DNA from: Linyphia triangularis
Taxonomy: Eukaryota > Arthropoda > Arachnida > Araneae > Linyphiidae
DNA length: 64,000 nucleotides
Direction of reading: 5' to 3'
Assembly: GCA_963978545.1 (NCBI GenBank)
Contig: OZ021723.1
Location: 8,853,593 to 8,917,592, forward strand
In this document: positions 26,553 through 38,500 of the stretch, piece by piece
How the letters are laid out: every line of letters starts with the position of its first letter
Position numbering within the stretch: position 1 is the first letter of the stretch
The notes under the pieces: model-generated
The model's database searches: none
What the model saw: the letters and a program-made list of their open reading frames with translations, nothing else
What the model was told of the DNA's origin: nothing
Made by a program: the position numbers and the translations under genes

Positions 26553-29500
26553 GCGATAAAAATTACCTTGTTAGAGGTTGGCGAGAAAACGACTTATTTC
26601 GTTGGCGTTGAACTTGACGTATTAAGATCTCAAACATCTTGGCTTGAAATGCATCAGCGGAAACCGGATTTGCAAGTTTCTCGCAAATCACGCCAACCTG
26701 TACGGAATGTGGCAATGGTCTAACAAACGCCAACTTTTTTAACGATAGCTATTTGGCAGAAACCTCACGATAACCATAGAAACGCAGGGATATCTTTACG
26801 TCACAAATTTTTTTGACTGTTTGGATCGGACTGGTTTTGGCTCGGTTTTGGAGCATTTTCTTTCTTTAATATTTAGATAACTGATTTTTTTAAAGAACTT
26901 TTGTTTAAATATTTGGAATCAAAAAGAAATTCTTCATAAATATGTACTAATTTTACTAGTTTTTAAAAAATGCTGGAATTGTCCATTGTTGTTACTTTCT
27001 TCAGAGCAATGCATCCTGGAGAGAAATACAACCTTATGTTTCCATTGAAAAACATTTCTTTAATGGATACCATCAAGCAGTCTTTTTAACGAATTTACTA
27101 TTACAATGTATACAAGAACAGAATAATAAAAAATGATTTATCCTTGCATTAAAATTTAGTGATTGTTTCGATTAGGTAACCAACTTTGGTGAAAAATTTG
27201 AATTTGACGCTTTTGAAGTGATTGAAGTTGATAATCCTCAGCCAGGCTCAGCTAAAGTTTTTGAATACTATGCACCAGGTGAGTTTTATTTCTTACCTAA
27301 TTTGAATAAACAAAACAAAGTTTAAAATCTGTTGTTTCTTGGTGATGATTTCAGAGCTTTTGTTATATAAAGTACAGTATATTTTTGGCTTGGAGTGTAG
27401 AGGTACTAACTTCACTTTCATATAAGATATTTTTGTTTTCACTTCACATAACATATTTTTGTTTTCACTTCACATAACATATTTTTGTTTCACTGACAAT
27501 TTTGACAAATGAAGGGGGTCTGGCACCTCCATAGGAGCCCATGTTAAATTCAACAACTTTGGGGGCATCTCATTTAATAACCGATTCTTCAATAATTATG
27601 AAACTTTCATAGTATAATATTTGGATACTTTTGAATACTTTAACACGAGATTTTTGTTATTTTTTAAAAATTAAATTATGATTTTCTAAAAATATGTTTA
27701 AGAAAAATTATAAAATTTTAGACTAATTCTTTTTTTTTTTTTTTCCTTCTTTTTTTTTAAAAATTTACAACTTAAAATGGCTTGTTAGATTTTCGCGGGA
27801 AAACGACAGATTATACTCGTATGAAATACTATGTCACTTCATTTGAAACAACCGGGCTTTAAACGCCTGCAGCGGAAATCAGTTCCCCAAGTTTCTCGCA
27901 AATCGCGCCAACTGGTATGGGATATGGCAACTATCTACCGAACACCGATGCCAAACACACACCAGGCAGAAACCTCACAATAATCATAGAAACGAAAGGA
28001 TGTCGTGACGTCACAGCAAAGCGGATCGATTTGATTGGACCATCGATATAGATAAACAACTGGATAGACTGCTCCATTGTCAATGCAAAGAGAAAAACGC
28101 GCCGGGGATTGCGAAGGTGGTGGGAAGATTAACCAATCACAGTTCACTTTAATAGTTGGATGGGAATGCGAAAAACCTTGTAAAGTGTTAGAGTATATAT
28201 ATTTTTTGCACATTATTACTAATTAAGGTATATTATTGACATTTCTGCTGTGTACAACCCAAAATTTTATTTTCAATCCTCGGCAATCCGTATTTTTTAC
28301 CCCACCAAAGGCATCTGGAAACGGCTTCATTTTCCCAGCATTAAGCAGTCTATCCAGTTGTTTATCTATATCGATGAATTGGACTGGGTATCACCGCATT
28401 TTCTTTTTATAATATTTAAATAACTAATTTTTTTTTAAAAGTCTTTGTTTGAATATTTGGAACCAGAAAGAAATTCTTTATAAATATAAACTTATTTCAC
28501 TCGTTTTTAAAAAAATAAAAACATAGTGACTAAAATAAAATTGAAACATAACTACTTTAATAAATTAATGCAGAATATAACTTACTAGGGGGCTTCGCCT
28601 CCTGCTCGCTAACGCTCGCCAACTCCCAAACGCTCAAATTTGTGGTTAAAACATCTTGCTGCGCTCGAATAGGTTTGACAGCCATAAAAATGTAACAAAT
28701 TTTTATAAATTTAATATAAGGCCTAATAGAGAAAACACCCAAATTGCAAGTTTCATAATAGAAAGTTAAATATACTATCCGCCAACATTCTGACTTAAAA
28801 ACTTCATTAGCTATGCCCTTGCATTGAAGTCCCAATATCTTTTATTTATTCTGATAAAAAACAACGCGAGCTACACTCACCAACCCCTGAATGCCTCGCT
28901 TGGGTTGGGATACAAACGCCTCACTAAGCTACGATGAAGAAATATTTCAAAATAATAATTACTCTAATACAAAAATGCTTCAGAAAAACAGAAAAAATCA
29001 ACTTTGAAACGAAGAGTTTAAAAAGAGCTTTAAAATTAGCAACTGATTTGTTGTTTACATACGTAAGGATGTTGCCATTCATATATTCAAAATCATTGAG
29101 GCTTTGTAGTAGCTTAATGAAGAAAAATATTGAAATTTAACTAATTCATAAAGTGTTAATAAATTATTTTGGCACGTTTTGGCAAATCTACAGCTTATTT
29201 CCTTTAAAATGACACCTTGATCATTGAAATTGGTTGAGCAGTTTAGGCGGACGGACTAACCCCAAAAAACGTATTGCCTATTAAATATATAGATAATTAT
29301 ACTTGTTGATTCAAATAGCATTCATACGTGGAAAAAAAATGCCAAATAAAATCGCGCCAAAGGTCTGTACCGTGTTTTCTAATTTTTTTCTTTCTTTTCT
29401 TTTTCTTATGTCGACGTGATTGCATTAAAAGTTTCTTCCTACTGTAGTATTTGCTAATGTACATAATTTTCTTTCTCAAGAAGTACTAATTTGCAAAATA

Positions 29501-32500
29501 CTCATTCCTATTGCAGAATTTTTTTGACTTACAACCGTAAAGTTTTCGATTACAAACTCTTAGTGAAAACATATTTTCCATATAATATATCTGCAAATAT
29601 TTTTTTTTTTTTAAATTGTGTTTCATAAAATGACGAATTGATACAGAAAGCTGTATTTAAAGTGCAAATACTGATTTAACAAAAAATACAGTATATTTGT
29701 GAATATTTCGTAGTGTTAATTTTGTAAATAGTAAAATTTATGTACATTTCGCATAATTCAGTGTAATAGTTCGTCTGAGCTTGACTTCCCTGCTCTATGG
29801 GTATTGATGCTTGATAACGAGTTTTACAGAGGTTACTCTGAGAAGCGAGTTTTACAAGGAGCAGGACATTTAACATAATGGTAATTGCAATCTCGCCAAA
29901 TTGGCAAGATAGAGCCAAGTTGGCGACAGTTTTGGTGACTAATTTTTGTCGCCAAATTTGGCGACCATTTGGAGACTTTTCGGTCCCCATGTACACGTAT
30001 AGGACTTTTCGATTACGATCTGGAAAGTTCTCCAAATATCTACCTCTAGAAGATTCACGAAGATTCACCTGTCCTATATAAGGCTGACCAAGAGAGCGGA
30101 GGAGTTAGTTGACTGATTTTGAGTCACTGAGTTAGCTGTTAGTTGAGTCAGTTGCTGACTGGGTTAGTTGACTAGTGAGTTGACTGGAATTACTGAATTG
30201 AGATACTGAGTTTCAGTGAGAAGTTTTCAGAGAGGCTGAGTTTCAGAGAGAGTTCCGAAAGCGAACTGTATTGGATTGTCTTTTGCCAGTGATTTGAGCA
30301 GTTGTGTTGTCAAGTTTTTAACTGCTGTTTTGTGCTCTATTGTTGTGAAAAGAGCTGTATTGTGTCTACTGGAACGAGAAGTTCTGGAGTTGTGAATGAA
30401 TCTGTGAAGAGTGATATTGGAATAAATTTTTGCAAGTTTTGATCTGCTTTGGCTTCAAATCTTTCGAACCCGTCCACGCAACAATATTAATTCAACATTA
30501 GTTCAACGTACTTTTTTTTAAAGGATAGAAGGTTTTTATTCTGGTACATGTTTGTACAATATAAAAACTGCCTTGTGTCATTCTTGTCAATGTATTTGGT
30601 AGTAGCTTTATTCCAATAAATAAAAACTATTTACTATTTTTGTGTTTTTCTTTCAAATACGTTTATTAATATCTTATCAAATAAAAAACGAATTTAAAAT
30701 AAATTTTGTTCTATTTAGGAAGTCGCAAAATTGAAGAAAATATACAAACGATATGTTCGAGTGTTTCATTATTTAAAATACTTCTTTACGGTTAAATATT
30801 CAATTTATTTTTCAAGCAAACATTGTGAGATGGTTGAGAGACAAAAATACCTCATAATCTTTTAGTATAATACTAAAACTTCTACCTTTTTCTACTTGAA
30901 GAATGCAAAACAATAGATTTGTGTGGTATGATCCGCTCTTCCCGGAACTAGGTATTAACGCCACACGATTGGATTCCGAAACACGAGAGGACCACTAGGT
31001 TTGATGCGGAAATGTGATGCAAAGCCAATGACTGTGTTTAGTTTCTATGAAGCAAATCCATAAACTCCAACTGAACCTAAAATGTCTTGAGTTGTTGGTC
31101 CCTCCACGCGAAAAAGGCCTCGAGTGCAAAGGGTCAAACAAACTGGTCTTCCGTTGGCAAAGTCATAAATATGGAAGCAAGCTTTCTGTAAGGGGAGTTT
31201 AAATCTTTTGACGACAGCAAAAATAGCTTTTCTTACGTAATTTTTGATATGCTTTAAAATAAAAAGTATTCGGTATTTTTAATTGATATTTTTTATGCAG
31301 CATAATGTTTATTTCCTTCTTTAAAAACATTAATTATTTTAAGCATAAGTTTGTTTTTTAAAAAGTTATCAAATGAAACGTAATGATGGAAAATTTAGAA
31401 AAAACATTAAGAATATAAGTTACCTACAATATTAAAAAAAAAAGTTATTGTTCTATCCCTTTAAAAAAATGTATGGATATGCACGTGATAGTTTTACATT
31501 CTCTGAAGCAGAAAATAAGAATATAGATGACAAGTTTTTCAAAAAACGCCATTTATAGTTAGAAAAAATATTTAAAATTTAAATTTTAAAGTTATTTCTT
31601 ACATAAAAATATTGTTATATTGTATAAAAGAATAATTCTGCTTTAGAGAATGAACCCATAAATTAGCTTTAAGCTCCAATAATAATATTGAGTTTATTCC
31701 AGAAACTTAATAAAATATCTTGTGGGTAATTTATGTTCAAAAAAAAAAAATTTCAAAATTTTTCATCGTTACGTTTCACTTGATAACTTTTTAAAAAAAT
31801 ATATTTATGTCTAAAATAGTTATTGTTTTTCAAGAAGAAAATAATCATTGTATCGTATAAAAAATTACAATTAAAAATATAAAGTATATTTTATTTTTAC
31901 GCATAAAAAGCTGTTTTTGTTGGCGTCAAAAGGTTTAAACTCCCCTTATCTATACTAAACTTCAACTTAACTAGACATCACTTAGACGGTAGATCGTCAC
32001 AGTGCTCATAGGTATTTAATCCATTTTGGCGGCGTGAAAGCATAATGTTCGCCAAACCACAACAAAACAGAAGGCTATAAGGTTTGGCGAGAATTATGTC
32101 TTCACTCCGCCAAAATGGATTAAATACCTATGAGCACTGTCACGATCTACCGTCTAAGTGATGTCTAGTTAAGTTGAAGTTTAGTATAGGTGGTGTTGAG
32201 CAAATTTCTCGCATGGATCTCGGACGAGTTTTCTCCGTCGTGGGCACTTTTCTTTAAACTAACATGAGTTTAATTATTGCGCAACAATTTTTAATTGTAG
32301 TTAAAGTCTTATTGATTGAAACTTAATAATTAAAATTTCAAAAAAAGAGTTTATATTCTGGAGGAATATTTAGAAGGGGGGGGGGGGGTTAACAAGTGTT
32401 TGGGGGAAATCGAGGACCTTTTTGGAGGTATTAATTTTTTTAGGAATTAGCGAAAAATATGCGTACAATTTTTGGGAGAAACAAAAAGGTAAGGAAAATC

Positions 32501-35500
32501 AGAACATTTAGGGCGAGTGCGATTGATGTGTGTTGAGAAATTTTGCAATTGACAATTCCGGCAATTTTTTATTTTTTTTATTCAATTTTATATGTTTTGA
32601 AAAGGTCATAAACCCAAAAATACCTGTTCACTGCTCTTTTCCTCTTTTTTTTAATTTGCAACCCAAGTTCGCTAGTTAGATTTTGGTGAGAAAACGACAC
32701 ATTCGGCTCGAATTGAATGGGAGGTCACTTCATCTAAAACAACTTGGCTTGAAACGCAGCAACGGAAACCAGTTTTGCAAGTTCCTTGCAAATTGCGTCA
32801 ACCGGTCATACGTGCCATTGTCCAAATGGTCATACATTGTTAACCAAACACACACATCAACTATTTGACAGAAACCTCACGATAACCATAGAAAACAGAA
32901 GGATGTGACATCAGAGCTATAAAGTAGCCATTTGATCGGACTTGCATCGAATGAGGTTTTCGGGCATTTTCTTTTCTTAAGGGACTGTTAAGGCAAAAAT
33001 TTCAAAATTTCCAATTTTTATATTTTAGTGGAAATATATAGCCTGCAATTCTAGCTTTCAGTACATACCTTACTTTTGCTGATCCGAGAAGAATTAAGAA
33101 TATTATTTGAGTTTTTGTAAGCGCGCATATCAGAAATCGTCTGTATTTCAATTTCTTAAATTGCATTTTTCTCTTCATGTGTAATTTAAGATTTTTAGGA
33201 TATTCGATTTGTTCCTTGCGATTCAAAAGTTGATGTATTTTTTTTAAATTTGGTGATATTGTTAACTATACTATTTTAAACACAATAGGGTATTTGACAC
33301 CATCAACAAATAATTACCAAATGCGGCCTATGAATAGTATTTAACGAGGTAATAATAATGCAAGCATTTTTGACTCGAAATAATTGCTCAAATTTTTATA
33401 AATCGAATTCTAAAAAATGGTTTTCTGAGCGCTTCGTCATGTGACCAGAAACGATCGCTTAAGCTCCTCCCAGAATGTGACGTCAGTATTGTAGAGTGGA
33501 AGTTTGTGAACAAACAACTTCATACGTTTACTTTTAAGCTTGGTTCGTCTTTCTTGATACTTTATGATTAATTATGACCATTAAAGGTGAATTTTAGGAA
33601 ATATTTGTACAAAGAAGCTTTATTGGAAAAATGTATGACAGTTTCGTAAAGGCAGACAGTTTAAATTTACCCAAAATAGACGCATTGATGGTGGGTTCTT
33701 TTTCAAATCAAGCGCAGAGGTTTTTTTTTCTACAGTGTTTAGAAATGTTAAAACATCTGTGTAGATAAATAAATCGCCCTGTTATTATAATTTGTAGAAC
33801 AAGAACTACACACTATCACAGTTATAATAATTATAAAAATATAATCAAAATTATTAGCGATTAAAATAATCGGCTGAACACTGAATCGGAAACCTTTTCA
33901 ACTTTCAAAGTAAAAATCCGATGTAATAATCTTGTTAATGAACTAATTTTTGACTTTGAAACTTGGATCATACCTTCTCCTATGATGATCAAACCCAAAA
34001 ATGTTGAAAAAAACATTACTTCAATTTATTTTGATTTTATTCATTGTGTACCACATCACCTAGCAGAAAGGGGGGAATCGGAACATTCGTTATAATTTAT
34101 GTCTGGTCTTATTTAAACATTTACAGGGTAAAAAACAAAACAAGTATTAATGCATTGAAGTGAATAGGAACACAAGATTACCATAAAAAAATGCTATTGT
34201 AAAAATCCGCCATAACTTTTAGCGGTTTTATGCAGACAATTCTTGGCTCAAAATCCTCTACATGTCAAAAATTGGAAGTTTTACCCAAATTAGTGTTCAG
34301 CTGTTAATTGAAATACTTGTTCAGTGGGGTACAACACAGTATCGGTAAGAAATTTCCTCGAACAAAATCAAAAGGAAAATAACCCATTACGGCTACACAA
34401 TCTCGCTTGAAACTCATTCGCGATGCTGTTTATGCAATGTTGACGTCACACAATCAGATGGATTTTTGAGCAGCGTTTTAGGGGCGGGGCTTCTGCTTGC
34501 ATTTTAAAATGCGATTTTTGGCGCTTTGCGGCATTATTTTGGAAAAAGAAAAAATACGTGTCTTTTATTTTGGGCATATGCTTTATTTAAAACATATTTT
34601 GAAAATTTGTCAAATACCCTATTGTGCATGGATTTTGGAATCTGGTATTTTTTTATTGTTTTACAGCAATTTTCCTAATGCTTCTATTTAAAAAGTTTAC
34701 ATTTTTTGCCGCTGTACCAAAGTTTTACTTTTAAATAATTAACCAATGAGTCAAATTCAAAATCCATGCATAATTATATCAATATATATTCGATTAGCTC
34801 GTACAAAAAAATTGAGACAGATTGCAAAAAATTTGAATCGCAAGGAGCGTTTTTAAAATTACGGAAAAAACGCTAAATTTTTCAATAAAAATTTAATTTC
34901 TTGAAAAAAAATCAATATAAGTTTTTTAAATTTTGGATTGTGTTTCATCAAATTGCTATTGAACTGCACAACAAATTTTATGAATTTTAGACAAAAATTG
35001 AAGAATTTTTATTTTTGACTTAACAGTCCCCTTAATATTTAAATATCTAATTAAAAAAATTATCACATTATTATCACATTTCTAACATTGAACATATGTA
35101 GTAAAGCAATATATTTATTGGTGTTTTCGGTATAAATCTGCGGCCCGCGGAAAGTTCCAACATAAGTCATGCGGCCCGTCTCTAAAAGTTAGTGGCGAAC
35201 GCTGCTATAGACCAACCTGTACTTTTTAAGTCCCACACCCTATAGTTCCTGTATGTTTCACATTCTCACCTGAACATTCAGTGACTGTGTAATGGCGTCC
35301 CTGGCCACAGAACTGGCCACTTCGGCACTTCCACAAACCCCACTGTCCTTGGCCGTCTCTGCTCGCACAGTGATGTTTATCTTGCCGACTGTCTTCGCCT
35401 TCAGCTTGACGCGGAAATTCTCGCTTGTGCCCGGCTGCACGCAGATGTCGCCGTCGATGGAATCTCCACTCACTTCGTATCCCTCGGGTTCTTCTAAAGA

Positions 35501-38500
35501 AACTGTCACCTGAGGAAAAGGACATATGTCAAGAGGAGTGTATTTAAGTGACCATATGAAACTGATATTAGCTCTGATGAAATGATTTTGAGTTTCTAGA
35601 AAACTTATCTAGAAAATCCTTGTGATTTAAAAATGCATATATAAATATTTAGAAAAAAATGCAAGGAATGTAAATAATCGTATTTGGATTAGAATTTCAA
35701 TTGGATACTCAAACATAATGGGGAAGATTGTACCTTAAGATACAAACAGCAAATTGAAGATTAAAAGGTATAAATGGAAAATTTTATTACATACTTATGT
35801 GTGACCCCTACCAAACTATTAATCGCTTCTGACAAGTTTTCCGCCTAAATTATTAAAAACCTTAATATAATACAACTGAAAATGCCGCAACTGAATTGCT
35901 TGGATGATTAATGTTTCGGATAAGGACACCAAGGTTTTGAAATATGACTGCGCAAAGTTCTGGTTTGGTTTATACTTTAAGCCTATTTTTGTGAACAAAA
36001 ACGTCTTAGCATAGAGTAGATTCTGAACCACAAAGAATATCCATGCTTCACTCGGCATCTTTGGCATACAAGGTCAAGGCGTTACCACACAGCCAATCAG
36101 GTGGACATGCCAAATCCTGAAATATGGCAATGAAAAATCATTTAACATAACCATGGAATGTCCTGAAAAATGGCAAAGCAAAGTCAGAAAATGGAAAGAT
36201 GCAAAGTCCGGACGTGTGACAACGACAAGTCATGAAAAATTTGACAAAGCAGTCACGAAGTGTGATGATTCAAAGTCACGAATTGTGTCAATTCAAAGCC
36301 TTGAAATATGGCAGTGCAAAGTGATGAATTCTGACAATGTAAAGACCTGTTGTTGTTGCTAATCCTCACTGTCTGACGGAGTCAGACAAGATCCATGAGT
36401 TCTTTGACTAAAAGGAAGTCGAAGACTAGGAGAGGATTGCTAAAGAGATCCTCCTTAGAGAGTCCCTTGCAATCCAAGAGGTGCTCAGGAGAGACCTGAT
36501 GATTTTGGCACTTGGTGAAGGTTTTCTTGCCCTCGTTGAAAGTGAGTCACTTGATGTGACCGCTAGCAAGCCTTGATAGAGCAGTCCGGGTACGTCTGTC
36601 ACACGGGAGGTAAAGACCCGATTTGTAACAATGCAAAGTCATGAATTGTGACACTTCAAAATTAGCATCTCATAAATTGCGCCTTTGATTCTAATTACAG
36701 TTCAGCCAATAAATCCTCATCGACAAAACAGCATACTTTCCCATTTACTTACCGGCAAAGCTCCTTCGGCGTAGCTAAAGACGGACACCACCACAAAGAA
36801 CTCTTCTCCCCTCACAGCACTCACAGGGAGAGTGTACGATATGAAAAAGAGCTGGAATCCCTTGATGCTGCTGGTATCCGACATTCCGAAGCCATCGTCT
36901 GGGCTGACGCAGGCGGCACTGCCTACCCACTCTGTTATCGTGTCGGGTAAGGTCTCCTTCTTCAAGAACTCGCCATCGTCCCTGAAAGATATTGGAATTG
37001 TTGGAAGACATTTTAACGAATGACCAATGTTTCAGAAGTACAAATGCATGGTCCTTATCATACAGAGACACTCCAGTGGCGATCGCGGTGCCACTGTAAA
37101 GATGCCCGGGCTAGCCACTACAGTGGCCCAGTATAAAAAGCTCAATATAATTTCATGTATCGCTTAAGAGTCTGACCGCTTCAAGCGACAGACGCTCTGA
37201 AACTGTAGCGCGAGCACAGTTGGGGTGGCTTTGTATATAGTTCGAGAGGCGACTGCAATTTTTGGACCCCATCGAACATCATTCTGAATTTTTAATAGAA
37301 ATTAGAGAAAAATGAGTAGATTAGGAATCCACTGATCAGCCGTGGCAAAAATGGCCGAAACTGATCAATAATTTACTTGGAATAAATTGAACTAAAATCA
37401 GATTGCCAAATATGTCATAACTTGCCAAACATAGAACAAACTTATTCGTCTGGCAACCCACTTCATTTTGATTTTCAATGAGGAAAAAGCGCAAACGATT
37501 TATGATCTTTGGCTCGGAAAACTTATATCTTTTAAAAGTATGCCAAATTGGCGAAATCAGTTACGGCATAAGTGACTTAATGTTTTTTTCCAACTTGGCT
37601 CCCTTTTAATAGATGCAAGTAGATCGTCGCCAGATATCTGAATCGTCTGTAACCTTCTTAATTGAAAATTAAAGAGTGAGGATTACCAAATAAATAAAAA
37701 AAAATGCTCATTATTTGGCAAGTTATAGCGCATTTGGCAATTGGATTTAGTTTAACTTATTAAAAGTCGATTTTTGACCAGTTTCGGCCATTTTTGCCAC
37801 GGCAGACCAGTGGATTCGTAATCTACTCACTTTTCTCTAATTTCTATAAAAAAAATCAGAATTATGTTCGATGGGGTCCAAAAATTGCCGTCGCCTCTCT
37901 GTCTAATAAAAAAAGCCTTAATGTGATTGAAAATCAGAAAATTTAGAATGTAACAGTAACTGTGCAATACCTCAAAAAGGTATTGCGTAAATGGAAATGT
38001 TTCCAGCAAGGAAATTCATAGAATCTTCTTAATTGTGATGTCTGTCATTTTTCATTGATCCTTAAATGTGCTCAAATTTCGTTCAGTAATTTTATGCATC
38101 TATTTTATGGGTAAATTCCTAATTTTCGACCTTTATAAGTGAAGGAATTATTTTAGGAGCATACTTTCAAGAACATCCTAAAAGTATACGAGTATTGGCG
38201 CATGTTATCACCATCAATACATAAAAAGCGCATTGCCATTTCTTAGGAAAACCGAAAAACTTCTTATATTATTAATTTCAAATAACTAACCTGGTATGAA
38301 GCCAATTTCTCGCAAAAATTATTACACGATAAGCATGCAACATTTCAAGTACTTTATCAATACAGAAACTAAAATATATGAAATAAACTATAGGTCTTAT
38401 TCAGTACTCAATCAGCCGAAAGCGAAGAGCGAGACGCAATTTATATACTTTTCTTTATTTTAACTTTATTTCCCTAATAACATCAATTTTAATGATGGTT

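Noticed and set aside
35140..35215. GCGGCCCGCGGAAAGTTCC block as an hAT element end
   Set aside because: The style resembles hAT termini, but no matching second end or 8-bp duplication was found.
35226..35525. 99-codon minus-strand ORF in a second frame
   Set aside because: Frame shadow of A2M exon 8; the other frame matches MG7 and has consistent splice phases.
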